DNA of 29,335 nucleotides, taken from a virus. The DNA is taken from IMG/VR virus record IMGVR_UViG_3300021091_006069, positions 1 through 29,335 of that record, one strand, 5' to 3'. Under the pieces are notes generated by a model. That model worked only from the letters and a program-made list of their open reading frames with translations. It had not been told where the DNA came from and ran no database searches. How positions within the stretch are numbered: position 1 is the stretch's first letter; every line of letters begins with the position of its first letter. The position numbers and the translations under genes are program-made. Positions 15,190-22,091 of the stretch are shown here, one piece after another.

Positions 15190-15847
15190 CGGAAGATTTG
15201 CTGGCTTTCGCAAACTCTACAAATTTATAAAACTCAGCTCGTGATTGATCATTATTATCTAAAAAAGCACCAGTCATACGAGCTGTTCTCATGGTAGAAT
15301 TATGACCTATACCTCTATGCGAGCAACAGGTATGATCTGCCTCAAGGACTACTGCGGTTCCTTTATTACCTACGCATATCTTATCAACATGTTTGGAAAT
15401 TTGACCTGTTAAATTTTCTTGTACTTGCGGTCTTCTTGCATAAAACTCTACTATTCTGTTAAGTTTAGAAAGACCTATAACTTTACCCGTTTTAGCCGGT
15501 ATGTAAGCTACGTGCGCCACACCGCTAAAAGCTAAATGATGATGAGAGCACAAAGAGAGTAATTTAATATTGGTTTGACACACTATACCATCGTATCCCT
15601 CAAGATTATCAAATGCAGTAATTTTAGGTGAATGGCAATAGCACCCAGAAGCGAGATCATTTACAAAGGCCTTGGCTACCCTGCGAGGAGTATCACTGGA
15701 GTTAGGATCGTTTCTCCAGTCTATTTCTAGGGCATCCAAATAAGCTCCATATGCTATTGCAGCTTTATCAATAATTTTTTGCTTTTCCTCTTCCGTTCTC
15801 GGAAGATTGCCGTTAGCAAATTGTAGCTTTTCACACTTTAAATTCAT
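15182..15847 (-). CDS. folE: GTP cyclohydrolase I
   Basis: FolE converts GTP to 7,8-dihydroneopterin triphosphate, the first step toward folate and toward preQ0. I chose the ATG at 15847, giving 221 residues, essentially the E. coli length (222); the upstream in-frame ATG at 15901 would add 18 hydrophobic residues overlapping a divergent gene. Zinc ligands are present: C100 and H103 in LLSLCSHHHLAFSG, and C174 in ADHTCCSHRG. The substrate-binding stretch IGLSKLNRIVEFYARRPQVQE (about 124-144) is intact. It is the only minus-strand gene within the plus-strand late cluster, tail-to-tail with the protease gene. With no folate genes nearby and QueD, QueE and QueC in the same window, I infer that it feeds preQ0 synthesis. 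Confidence 0.95.
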   Translation of the reverse strand: MNLKCEKLQFANGNLPRTEEEKQKIIDKAAIAYGAYLDALEIDWRNDPNSSDTPRRVAKAFVNDLASGCYCHSPKITAFDNLEGYDGIVCQTNIKLLSLCSHHHLAFSGVAHVAYIPAKTGKVIGLSKLNRIVEFYARRPQVQENLTGQISKHVDKICVGNKGTAVVLEADHTCCSHRGIGHNSTMRTARMTGAFLDNNDQSRAEFYKFVEFAKASKSSVI

Positions 15848-15884
15848 ATAAATTAATATAACAATATAATAAAGGGTATCAACT

Positions 15885-15892
15885 AATAAATA
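15885..15892 (+). promoter_or_regulatory. Late promoter AATAAATA for the gene at 15900
   Basis: TAAATA ends seven bases before ATG 15900. It lies in the divergent interval between folE and the plus-strand gene. On the minus strand the same interval carries an AT-rich folE start region with CTTTATTATAT (15864-15874). Confidence 0.6.
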
Positions 15893-15899
15893 ATTGTAC

Positions 15900-16298
15900 A
15901 TGCAGTTTGATTTAATTATACAGGAAAATTTAAGAAACGCCCTTAAATTAATTAGAGTTAAGGTTGACCCTATATTTTCTTCATATCATAATTTTAAAAA
16001 GGTAGCTTCCTATGAGGGATACTTTTTAGAAGAAACGCCTGAAATTATTAAAATAATGGTATCAGAGCCATCCCTTTCTGTAATCGACATACCTAAGCTA
16101 ACGATAGTTAGTCCGCAAATATTAGAGAAGTTCAAGCACTATATTCTCGACCAGCTGAACATCCCGGAAGAAGATTCACTGTTTGGTCAGATATCTAATA
16201 GTACCTGTCTTAAGGATATAGAAGTATTTTTAAAACAATCAGGCCATAAGGATGTAGATCTTATAAATATATACAGAAATTATATAGAGCATGTTTAG
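15900..16298 (+). CDS. Hypothetical late protein, 132 residues
   Basis: I prefer ATG 15900 over TTG 15894 because the late promoter sits seven bases before it. The product begins MQFDLIIQENLRNALKLIRV, where IQE could be a cleavage site like those of neighbouring proteins, although the stretch may simply be the first helix. The rest is alpha/beta, acidic, with ILEKFKHYILDQLNIPEED and a C-terminal helical part ending YRNYIEHV. There are no recognisable catalytic residues, membrane helices or repeats. Its last eight bases overlap the next start, so the two are probably translated together. I do not recognise the family. Confidence 0.65.
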   Translation: MQFDLIIQENLRNALKLIRVKVDPIFSSYHNFKKVASYEGYFLEETPEIIKIMVSEPSLSVIDIPKLTIVSPQILEKFKHYILDQLNIPEEDSLFGQISNSTCLKDIEVFLKQSGHKDVDLINIYRNYIEHV

Positions 16299-17226
16299 GT
16301 CTATTAAAACATTCAAAGACCTCGTTGGTATATTAAGCGAGCAAAACAGCCAAGCTGCTGCAGCTCAAAGACAGTCTGCGCTCCAAGCTAAAGGTGTAGC
16401 TCCAGGAGACGCAGTCCGGCCGGGAGTTAGTACACCTACAGGAAGAGCAGGCAATTTGCTCACTAAAATTGACCCCACTACTTTGGCTGCTAAAATAAGA
16501 TCAGTTGAGACTGGTGGTATATTTAAATTTTTAGGCGACACTCTAACTGCAATGAGCATACAAAAGCTTCGTGAATTTAATTTTAAATCACAGTTCCCGC
16601 GAGGCTGGCCTAAGAAGGGTTCTAAATTTATTTATATACCTGTGGTAAATGCTTTGAAGGGAAGCAACAAACAAGGTATAGAGGGAGTGGTAATTAGCGA
16701 TAGCGTTGCTGGTCAAAATTTAATACTTAATATTGATTTTCCCAACTCGAGTGTGGGGGGTTCTATTAACCCTCAACAAAATAATATGAAATACGCCAAA
16801 CGCGTAGTAGCTACAATCAATACTCAAATGAAAGATAACCCCAATTTTAGTATGAGCGCTTGGGAAGTGCAAGACATAATACCCGGTAAGGGAGCAGTTC
16901 GTGACCCTGAAAACTCAGCTCACTACCAGAGGCCCCTCACATACGACGTAACTACTTCTAAATTTACATTTGACCAAGCGGGTTCAAACGATAGCAGTGC
17001 GCCCAGTAGTGCGAGCAAGACTCCGAAAGGGACCACCCTCACCTTATCAGTAAACGACCTTAAAACTAAGTATAAGGTAACCAACCCGGTGAAAAATGTA
17101 GTATTTAGATTCAAACCCATGCCCACATCAAGCGAAGTAGAGGCCAAAATTATCTCCGATCCGATATCTGTAGACACCAATACAGGTAGCAAAATAGACG
17201 TTGTAATAGTACAAGTGGTAAAATAG
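16291..17226 (+). CDS. Putative virion protein with targeting-like N-terminus, 311 residues
   Basis: The N-terminus MFRSIKTFKDLVGILSEQN is amphipathic and ends in LSE, matching the LxE site cut by T4 prohead protease. Residues 18-60 are low complexity, rich in Ala, Gln, Gly and Pro. From about residue 60 the protein reads as beta-rich with helices (WPKKGSKFIYIPVVNALKG, TLTLSVNDLKTKYKV, KIDVVIVQVVK), and the segment at about 225-245 is Ser/Asp-rich. No enzyme motif is visible. It is the largest member of the targeted-looking set and might be a structural or internal head protein; that is inference. It starts eight bases inside the preceding gene and ends 24 bases before the next, which has its own late promoter. 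Confidence 0.7.
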   Translation: MFRSIKTFKDLVGILSEQNSQAAAAQRQSALQAKGVAPGDAVRPGVSTPTGRAGNLLTKIDPTTLAAKIRSVETGGIFKFLGDTLTAMSIQKLREFNFKSQFPRGWPKKGSKFIYIPVVNALKGSNKQGIEGVVISDSVAGQNLILNIDFPNSSVGGSINPQQNNMKYAKRVVATINTQMKDNPNFSMSAWEVQDIIPGKGAVRDPENSAHYQRPLTYDVTTSKFTFDQAGSNDSSAPSSASKTPKGTTLTLSVNDLKTKYKVTNPVKNVVFRFKPMPTSSEVEAKIISDPISVDTNTGSKIDVVIVQVVK

Positions 17227-17237
17227 TACAAACCTAA

Positions 17238-17245
17238 CATAAATA
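17238..17245 (+). promoter_or_regulatory. Late promoter CATAAATA for the gene at 17251
   Basis: The core ends five bases before ATG 17251. If the start site follows T4 geometry (six bases after the last A), transcription would begin on the A of the ATG, giving a leaderless mRNA. Confidence 0.65.
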
Positions 17246-17250
17246 ATTAT

Positions 17251-18030
17251 ATGAAGATATGTGATAGTATTCTCGCAGAAAAATACAACGAAGTTTTAGG
17301 TTATAAAATGTTGGTAGAGAAACCGTTTGGTTTTTTTGACAAAATCGGAGCTAAAATAGGTAGTGCGCTTGGCTCGCAAAGTTCAGCCGCCAAGTTAGAT
17401 GCGGGTAACCTGCTTAATAGATATTATCAATCTTTTAAAGAATATTTAATTAAAGGTAATCTTAATACTAATACCGTAACAAACCAAATTTTCAAAAATT
17501 ATTTTAAAAAAGCATTTATAAATGTTGAAAAATCCCCCACCTGGCAAAGTATTCCCAGTGGATCTGATAAAAAAAGCAATCAACCGGTTGCAGATATAGA
17601 AAAAACATTCAAGAAAATAATTGGTGAATGGAATTTGTATAAGGACGATGCATCTAACCAAACACCTGAAGACAGCAATCAAACTACAATTCAAGACCCA
17701 GCAACACCTGCAACGCCACCGGATGGAAGCCGTAGTACGGCCAGGAACCAGGGAGGGGGCAGCGGAGCGCGGGGCGGGCGGACGAATTCGAACCGACAAC
17801 CAGTAATAAATATCACGCTTAATAACGCCTTGAATGACGTAGTCTCTACACTGGGCGGGAAGGCGAATGGCGCGTCATTACTTGACCGTATAAAGAAACT
17901 TTCTGCCAAACAACTTCAAAAATTAAAGGCTGATATTGAGACGCTTGAAATTGCTAAAGACAAGATTGAGAAAAAGCCCTCAATGGCTACCATACAGGCT
18001 GGGCAAGGAAATGTAAAACAAGGAAAGTAA
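17251..18030 (+). CDS. Putative virion-internal protein with LAE site and Gly/Arg linker
   Basis: The product has 259 residues. The first ten, MKICDSILAE, end in LAE, very close to the IAE end of the T4 targeting peptide. A folded-looking part (about 20-135) follows, with FFDKIGAKIGSALGSQSS and SFKEYLIKGNLN. Residues about 140-185 form a Thr/Pro then Gly/Arg/Asn linker (ARNQGGGSGARGGRTNSNRQ). The C-terminal 75 residues look like a helical hairpin (DRIKKLSAKQLQKLKADIE). The linker DNA at about 17750-17785 is a sharp G+C peak in an otherwise AT-rich gene. Function unknown; the layout suggests a protein cleaved and enclosed in the head. The late promoter is five bases before the start. Confidence 0.7.
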   Translation: MKICDSILAEKYNEVLGYKMLVEKPFGFFDKIGAKIGSALGSQSSAAKLDAGNLLNRYYQSFKEYLIKGNLNTNTVTNQIFKNYFKKAFINVEKSPTWQSIPSGSDKKSNQPVADIEKTFKKIIGEWNLYKDDASNQTPEDSNQTTIQDPATPATPPDGSRSTARNQGGGSGARGGRTNSNRQPVINITLNNALNDVVSTLGGKANGASLLDRIKKLSAKQLQKLKADIETLEIAKDKIEKKPSMATIQAGQGNVKQGK

Positions 18031-18048
18031 AACCATAATTTTTTTCAA

Positions 18049-18375
18049 ATGAACCAAGAATTCGATAACCTCGTTAACAGCGTCCTCAATGAAGAGTTCG
18101 GCAAAAAAACTGCCTACAACCCTGGAGATAACATAGAGTGTCCGTTCCTTCTTCGAGATTCTCTAGCAGAAAAGGGCATCCAGGTTAGTGATGCCGATCT
18201 TACCACACTCTACGACAAGTACAAGAATAAGCCTTACGCTGATGCTGAAAAGGAAGTAAACAGCGCTCGCTCTAAAAAAACCAATAACTCCCTTAATCCC
18301 TACGGTCAAATGGATCCACAAAATCCTACGTATAGAGAAACTAAAGTAAGTCCACTAGAAACTTCTATGTACTAG
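18049..18375 (+). CDS. Hypothetical late protein, 108 residues, LNE-type N-terminus
   Basis: The product begins MNQEFDNLVNSVLNEEFGKK, whose LNE could be a prohead-protease site. The rest is hydrophilic: IECPFLLRDSLAEKGIQVSD resembles a helix-loop-helix, followed by DLTTLYDKYKNKPYADAEK and a Pro/Tyr-rich tail (NPYGQMDPQNPTYRETK) that is probably disordered. It lies 18 bases after the previous gene without a clear late promoter, so it is likely co-transcribed. It ends just before an AT palindrome at about 18374-18391. No family recognised. G+C is slightly higher than in the genes before it. Confidence 0.65.
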   Translation: MNQEFDNLVNSVLNEEFGKKTAYNPGDNIECPFLLRDSLAEKGIQVSDADLTTLYDKYKNKPYADAEKEVNSARSKKTNNSLNPYGQMDPQNPTYRETKVSPLETSMY

Positions 18376-18422
18376 TTTTTTTAAAAAAAACTCTTTTTAC
18401 AGTTGACTTTCTTGGACAATCA

Positions 18423-18430
18423 ATTAAATA
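18423..18430 (+). promoter_or_regulatory. Late promoter ATTAAATA before a micro-ORF or small RNA
   Basis: TAAATA is followed after five bases by GTG 18436, the same geometry as at 17251, 18535 and 24294. No long gene follows, so this promoter may serve a tiny ORF or an untranslated RNA. Confidence 0.45.
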
Positions 18431-18435
18431 ATTAT

Positions 18436-18486
18436 GTGGTTGGGATTAAGCCGCCCACCCTAAAGGGCTTAAGACTCTTATTATAA
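18436..18486 (+). other. 16-codon micro-ORF overlapping a hairpin, possible small RNA
   Basis: The interval between 18375 and 18535 has no conventional gene. It does contain GTG 18436 at the standard late-promoter spacing, a 16-residue frame (VVGIKPPTLKGLRLLL) ending TAA at 18484-18486, and within it a perfect seven-base inverted repeat TTAAGCC (18446-18452) / GGCTTAA (18466-18472) with a 13-base loop. The segment could be a leader peptide, a stable late small RNA or a processing hairpin upstream of the next late promoter. No run of T follows the stem, so it is not a normal terminator. The rest of 18376-18522 is AT-rich without features. Confidence 0.35.
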
Positions 18487-18521
18487 GATAATCTATTATA
18501 TCTTGCAAAAAAGCGGATTTA

Positions 18522-18529
18522 CCTAAATA
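18522..18529 (+). promoter_or_regulatory. Late promoter CCTAAATA for the gene at 18535
   Basis: The TAAATA core ends five bases before ATG 18535; T4 geometry places the transcription start on the first base of the start codon. Confidence 0.6.
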
Positions 18530-18534
18530 ATTTT

Positions 18535-18738
18535 ATGTTCGACACCAATATACTGAGTAGATTCTACTCAAAAGCGACACAAGAAGAGAAGACTCTCGTC
18601 GAGTCAGCTCTAAAAGATAAGAACTATACCATCGCGCGCGAGGTTATAGATAAGGTTATTGGAAAAGACATTACGTCAGATATGCAACTTCTGGTGGAGA
18701 TACCCAAGGCTCCTCCCGGTACTTTAATTTTTGGTTGA
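18535..18738 (+). CDS. Hypothetical small late protein, 67 residues
   Basis: The protein starts MFDTNILSRFYSKATQEEK, continues with two predicted helices (TLVESALKDKNYTIAREVID, KVIGKDITSDMQLLVEI) and ends in a Pro/Gly-rich hydrophobic tail, PKAPPGTLIFG. It has no cleavage-type N-terminal site, unlike several neighbours. The AREVIDKVIGKDI stretch is helical and amphipathic, so it may oligomerise. No known family is recognised. Its own late promoter points to expression with structural genes. A 31-base gap without a late promoter separates it from queD. Confidence 0.65.
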   Translation: MFDTNILSRFYSKATQEEKTLVESALKDKNYTIAREVIDKVIGKDITSDMQLLVEIPKAPPGTLIFG

Positions 18739-18769
18739 GATTTCATGAATAACATCTACATTTGTTATC

Positions 18770-19414
18770 ATGAGTTTTATAAGTACGAAAATAATCGAAC
18801 TAGGTTCGTGTGCATTTCGTCAACCGCGCGCAATACACTCCCACTGTAAGTTTATTCACGGCTACAGGCTCCAGGCTAAATTTTGGTTTAGTGCTTCCTC
18901 ACTAGATGAACGGAATTGGGTTGTGGATTTTGGTGACCTCAAGGACCTCAAGTCAGTTTTGCAGAAACAATTCGATCACACATTGTGTATTGCAGGCGAT
19001 GATCCGCTTTTAGAGTATTTTGAGAAACTTCATTCACTAGGTGGTTGTGACTTAAGAGTAATGCCCGGCGGCGTAGGCATAGAGCGTACTGCAGAATGGT
19101 GCTATCAAGCTGCCGATTCGTTAATTAAACAAAAAACGTCAGGTAGATGCAGATGCGTGAGAGTAGAGGTATGGGAACATGAGCAAAACTCTGCAATCTA
19201 TGAAGGTCTCGTTGAACCTGTTTTGAATGGTACGAGAGAAGCAACCGAACCAACTACCTCAACGCCAGCGTCAACGCAACCTCCTACTGCTGTGTCACCG
19301 CAAAACAATAAAACAACGATACCTGCAAAAGTAGGTAATACGGTTTCTAGTGGTTGGTCCAATCCTTTCGCAGGAACCACATGGGGAACCGATCGTCCGG
19401 GTTCTGCTATATGA
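18770..19414 (+). CDS. queD: 6-carboxy-tetrahydropterin synthase QueD with C-terminal extension
   Basis: QueD makes 6-carboxy-5,6,7,8-tetrahydropterin from dihydroneopterin triphosphate, the second step to preQ0. Recognisable parts are SCAFRQPRAIHSHCKFIHGY (13-32) with catalytic-type C26 and zinc-type H30, WVVDFGDLKDLK at 50-61, the FDHTLC catalytic Asp/His at 69-70, and VRVEVWEHEQN with Glu near 136. The usual HGH is HGY here, and the N-terminal AAH is replaced by an AFR plus HSH arrangement; I recall this form as a distinct QueD subfamily rather than a dead enzyme. Residues about 150-214 form a Thr/Pro/Ser-rich extension ending in NPFAGTTWGTDRPG, absent from bacterial QueD (about 120 residues). 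The stop overlaps the next frame as ATGA. Confidence 0.85.
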   Translation: MSFISTKIIELGSCAFRQPRAIHSHCKFIHGYRLQAKFWFSASSLDERNWVVDFGDLKDLKSVLQKQFDHTLCIAGDDPLLEYFEKLHSLGGCDLRVMPGGVGIERTAEWCYQAADSLIKQKTSGRCRCVRVEVWEHEQNSAIYEGLVEPVLNGTREATEPTTSTPASTQPPTAVSPQNNKTTIPAKVGNTVSSGWSNPFAGTTWGTDRPGSAI

Positions 19415-19576
19415 CATCAAAAGAAGATGTGTTGGAGAAGTATGGTATTAAGATAGGAGTGGACTGCTCCGGAGGAGCCTCAGCAAGACAGCTGGTACAT
19501 AACAAAACAGGGTGTCATCCACAGGCAAACAACCGAAGCCGATGTTTACATTAACCACACGCGAGATTTACAATGA
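19411..19576 (+). pseudogene. Frameshifted small gene between queD and a glycosyltransferase
   Basis: An ATG overlapping the queD stop (ATGA) opens a frame beginning MTSKEDVLEKYGIKIGVD, which soon becomes Gly/Ala/Ser-Arg-rich and stops at 19554. The +1 frame instead reads TAPEEPQQDSWYITKQGVIH followed by a peptide ending YINHTRDLQ, and stops at TGA 19574-19576, overlapping the next ATG (19573) again as ATGA. The total span, 166 bases, is one more than a multiple of three. The simplest reading is one gene of about 54 residues broken by a one-base insertion near 19465, or a sequencing or assembly error. Programmed frameshifting is possible but no slippery site is evident. If only the first frame is real it has 47 residues (19411-19554). 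Confidence 0.55.
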
Positions 19577-20406
19577 AAATCGACATAGTGACATTTTCGT
19601 GCGACAGCACCCCTATTTACTCTGATTTTTGGAACCCCATTTCCAAATTTTGGAGGACCAAGTTTGGCATTCATCCTGTTCTGCTGTATTGTGGAAACAA
19701 CCACATAGACCTATCCGAAGAATACGGCACCGTTCACCGCGTTCCAAGTGTGAACGGGGTGGCTGATTATCATTCTGCTACATGGGGTCGATTTTGGATC
19801 ACCAAAAAGTACCCTGACGCGGTTTGTCTGACGGGAGACATAGACATGATACCGCTGTCCAAGAGGTTCTTCTTGGATGGTGTTGAGCAGTTCACCGAAG
19901 ATTCGTATATTCATCTGAATTCTGGTTGGTATTACGGAAACGATGCCACTGCTTGGAAAAAAGAATTCAACATCATATCGGCATATTATCATCTCGCCAC
20001 CGGAAAGATGTTTCAAGATGTTTACGGATTCGAAGACAATTTTGCTGATGAGATGCGTAAATTTGAATCCGGGGATTACAACGGGAAGAACAAGGGAGTA
20101 GGTGTTGGATACGCTCCTCTCCGGGATGTTGCAAGCCACCTGAAACACGCAAGCAGTGAAATGGGTGGAAAATGGGGTCAGGACGAATTGTATTCCACTG
20201 ACTTGATGCGAAAGTACTTGAGCAGGGGGGGAAAGATTGTTACGGACACCAAGATAGATCGTAGCCAGAGAATTGATCGCAGCCATTGGCAATACTATCC
20301 ACAGGCAGTGTTTGAGGACGCTCACTATGTGGATTCGCATTTGCTTCGCCCTTATAGTGGTGATGCAAAGAAGCACATAGATTTTCTGATGCACCTTGTT
20401 CCATGA
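19573..20406 (+). CDS. Putative GT-A type glycosyltransferase, 277 residues
   Basis: The product begins MKIDIVTFSCDSTPIYSDFW, a typical Rossmann-like first strand, and continues with GVADYHSATWGRFWITKKYP and then CLTGDIDMIPLSKRFF, where DID is the DxD-type metal and nucleotide-sugar site of GT-A enzymes. The segments IHLNSGWYYGN and GKWGQDELYST match the acceptor-side pattern of such proteins. There is no signal peptide or membrane segment, so it should be cytoplasmic. Donor and acceptor are unknown. It is chained by ATGA overlaps on both sides, and its base composition is higher in G+C than the phage backbone. Confidence 0.7.
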   Translation: MKIDIVTFSCDSTPIYSDFWNPISKFWRTKFGIHPVLLYCGNNHIDLSEEYGTVHRVPSVNGVADYHSATWGRFWITKKYPDAVCLTGDIDMIPLSKRFFLDGVEQFTEDSYIHLNSGWYYGNDATAWKKEFNIISAYYHLATGKMFQDVYGFEDNFADEMRKFESGDYNGKNKGVGVGYAPLRDVASHLKHASSEMGGKWGQDELYSTDLMRKYLSRGGKIVTDTKIDRSQRIDRSHWQYYPQAVFEDAHYVDSHLLRPYSGDAKKHIDFLMHLVP

Positions 20407-21290
20407 CCACTGTAGACGCACACGAAATCATAAGATCACAAAACTTCATCCCTAAGTGTGATTTTTGGTTTGCCATCACCGCTGTATCCGACAGTGTTAA
20501 GCAATCAGAATCCACGCAGATGGTTGTTCGCAGGAGTGATGTTTTTGGAGACTACATCAATTGGTTTGATGTTTCTGCTCTTACTCCAAGATCAATTGTG
20601 TTCTGCAAATTTGACTATTTGCAGCACCTTGTGCAGTATCTGCAACCCAAGAACCGCAAGACTCCATTCACACTCCTCACAGGTCAGAGCGACTACACCA
20701 TAACTGATTCTGCTTTTGATTGGGTTCGTTCTAAGATTCCTGTGTCTTGGTGGGGTTGCAACAACGAATGCACGCGGGCACATGGTGTTCCACTTGGAAT
20801 AGCAGATGATTTCTGTACTCTTACCGTAAAGAGCAGTTTCGAACAGACCAAGGCAAATGCGTTGCTGTATGTGAATCACCGTACAGAAACCTTTCCCGGT
20901 GTGCGAAAGCCGCTGTACTCTCTTTTTTCGGACAAGTCGTGGGCAACCGTTCGTGATCCTATGGAGAAAGGAAAGATGGAGGAATACAGAAGCGAATTGT
21001 TGAATCACAAATTCATTCTGTGCCCTCGCGGAAACGGTGTGGACACCCATCGAATGTGGGAAGCACTGTATTGTGGGGTGATTCCTGTCGTGCAGAGGCA
21101 TGAAGTCCACTCATTCTTGGAAGGAAAACTTCCAATACTATTTGTTAATTCGTATTACGATGTGACAGAAGAACTGCTGAACAAAACATACACCCAATAC
21201 AGGACACAGAACTGGAACACCGAAATGCTGAAGGTGTCTTGGTGGCTTGATCTGATGAGGAACACTGAAAATGACAAAACCGGTTCCTAA
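20403..21290 (+). CDS. Exostosin-like (GT47-type) glycosyltransferase
   Basis: The product has 295 residues. The C-terminal signature LLNHKFILCPRGNGVDTHRM followed by WEALYCGVIPVV (about 200-230) is the GT47/exostosin nucleotide-sugar-binding region: 'FxLCPrGxGxdshRlwEaLxxGciPVi'. The N-terminal half is less conserved, with PRSIVFCKFDYLQHLVQYLQ and SWWGCNNECTRAHGVPLG. It may act as a cytoplasmic sugar transferase in decorating phage proteins, DNA or a host glycan. The ATG overlaps the stop of the preceding glycosyltransferase (ATGA). Its 3' end contains the start of a truncated GT32 frame. Confidence 0.75.
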   Translation: MTTVDAHEIIRSQNFIPKCDFWFAITAVSDSVKQSESTQMVVRRSDVFGDYINWFDVSALTPRSIVFCKFDYLQHLVQYLQPKNRKTPFTLLTGQSDYTITDSAFDWVRSKIPVSWWGCNNECTRAHGVPLGIADDFCTLTVKSSFEQTKANALLYVNHRTETFPGVRKPLYSLFSDKSWATVRDPMEKGKMEEYRSELLNHKFILCPRGNGVDTHRMWEALYCGVIPVVQRHEVHSFLEGKLPILFVNSYYDVTEELLNKTYTQYRTQNWNTEMLKVSWWLDLMRNTENDKTGS

Positions 21291-21315
21291 AGTAATATAT
21301 CAAACATGGATTTAA
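21271..21315 (+). pseudogene. Truncated GT32-type glycosyltransferase remnant, 14 residues
   Basis: Inside and beyond the 3' end of the exostosin-like gene an ATG opens the frame MTKPVPKVIYQTWI and ends at TAA 21313-21315. 'PKxIYQTW' is the typical beginning of glycosyltransferase family 32 (OCH1-like) proteins, which normally continue for more than 200 residues. Here the frame stops at once and the sequence turns A/T-rich. The overlapping start position is exactly what a coupled downstream gene would have. I read this as the 5' stub left when a recombination event joined the insert to the phoH side. Confidence 0.6.
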
Positions 21316-21358
21316 CAGGAACTATATGGATGATAAAAAATTTATAGTTAATTGAAGC

Positions 21359-22084
21359 TTATTTTAGTTTTTTAATTTTATTAACGATATACTTAAGAAT
21401 TTTACTTCTTACTATATCATCCTCGGTAAACTTGAAGGATTGTATGCCGTTCTTTTTAGACGGTTCATCGTCAAATGCTTCAAAAATAGTTTTAAAACAG
21501 GATCTGTTAATATCTGATTGTAGCGTATCACCAATAATAAACATTTTACAATTTAAACCGAATCTCGTAAGAATGGTTATTATTTCACTTATTTCTAAAT
21601 TTTGCGCTTCGTCTACGATTACTACACTATTTTTAAAGGTCGATCCTCTCAAAAAATTAACCGGGGTACATTTAACGTAGCCGTTTTCAATTAAAGAATC
21701 CGCCACCTGGGTAGTAATTAATTCATCGCACTTTTCTAAAAAAGGTATAATCCAGGGTTTAAATTTCTCGTCTACCTCACCTGGTAGTGCACCGAGTTTC
21801 TTCGTAGCTGATTCAACAATACTTCGTACATATATAATGCTGTCAATTTGCTTTTGTTGAAGCATTTGTAGTGACACATACACTGCACAGAAAGTCTTGG
21901 AGCTGCCAGCAGGTCCATCGCACAAAATTATTTGAGTCTCGCTTTTTTGCGATATTTCTAAAAAGTTTACTTGATTTTCTGTAAGCTTATATGGTTGCTT
22001 AATAAAAAACTTTAACCCCAGATCGGTCTCTACTACGGGTTTTTGTTTACTCGCTCTTCTGTCGTTTTCTTTTTTTTTGGGCAT
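21359..22084 (-). CDS. phoH: PhoH-like P-loop ATPase
   Basis: The product has 241 residues. After a charged N-terminus (MPKKKENDRRASKQKP) come the PhoH features: the helix YKLTENQVNFLEISQ, Walker A GPAGSSKT (about 56-63; GPAGTGKT is more usual), the PhoH stretch PGEVDEKFKPWIIPF at about 100-114, and Walker B VVIVDEAQN at about 153-161, followed by LTRFGLNCKMFIIGDTLQSD. PhoH proteins are widespread in aquatic phages, with a proposed RNA-related or stress role and no settled function. The ATG lies seven bases after a late-type AATAAATA, so it may be expressed late. It is convergent with the glycosyltransferase insert. Confidence 0.93.
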   Translation of the reverse strand: MPKKKENDRRASKQKPVVETDLGLKFFIKQPYKLTENQVNFLEISQKSETQIILCDGPAGSSKTFCAVYVSLQMLQQKQIDSIIYVRSIVESATKKLGALPGEVDEKFKPWIIPFLEKCDELITTQVADSLIENGYVKCTPVNFLRGSTFKNSVVIVDEAQNLEISEIITILTRFGLNCKMFIIGDTLQSDINRSCFKTIFEAFDDEPSKKNGIQSFKFTEDDIVRSKILKYIVNKIKKLK

Positions 22085-22091
22085 CTAATAA

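Larger units (their letters stand above)
19411..21315 (+). other. Higher-G+C glycosyltransferase insert with remnant ends
   Basis: Between the queD stop and 21315 the sequence is visibly richer in G+C than the backbone: 20101-20160 counts 33 G/C of 60, against 17 of 60 in gp46 at 8101-8160. Codon choice also changes, with more G- and C-ending codons. The genes are chained by ATGA overlaps, as in a transferred operon, and the right end is a GT32 gene cut after 14 codons, immediately followed by A/T-rich phage sequence. No transposase, integrase or flanking repeats are seen, so homologous or illegitimate recombination between phages is the likely route. Confidence 0.6.

Noticed and set aside
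3143-15874. Identical CTTTATTATAT 11-mers before uvsX (3143-3153, minus) and folE (15864-15874, minus) as an early promoter class
   Set aside because: There are only two exact copies, their distance to the ATG differs (5 and 16 bases), and the sequence is very A/T-rich, so chance is a fair explanation.
18374-18391. A/T palindrome (GTTTTTTTAAAAAAAAC-like) as a terminator
   Set aside because: It has almost no G/C pairs and no loop, so a stable RNA stem is unlikely; it may only mark an A/T-rich spacer.
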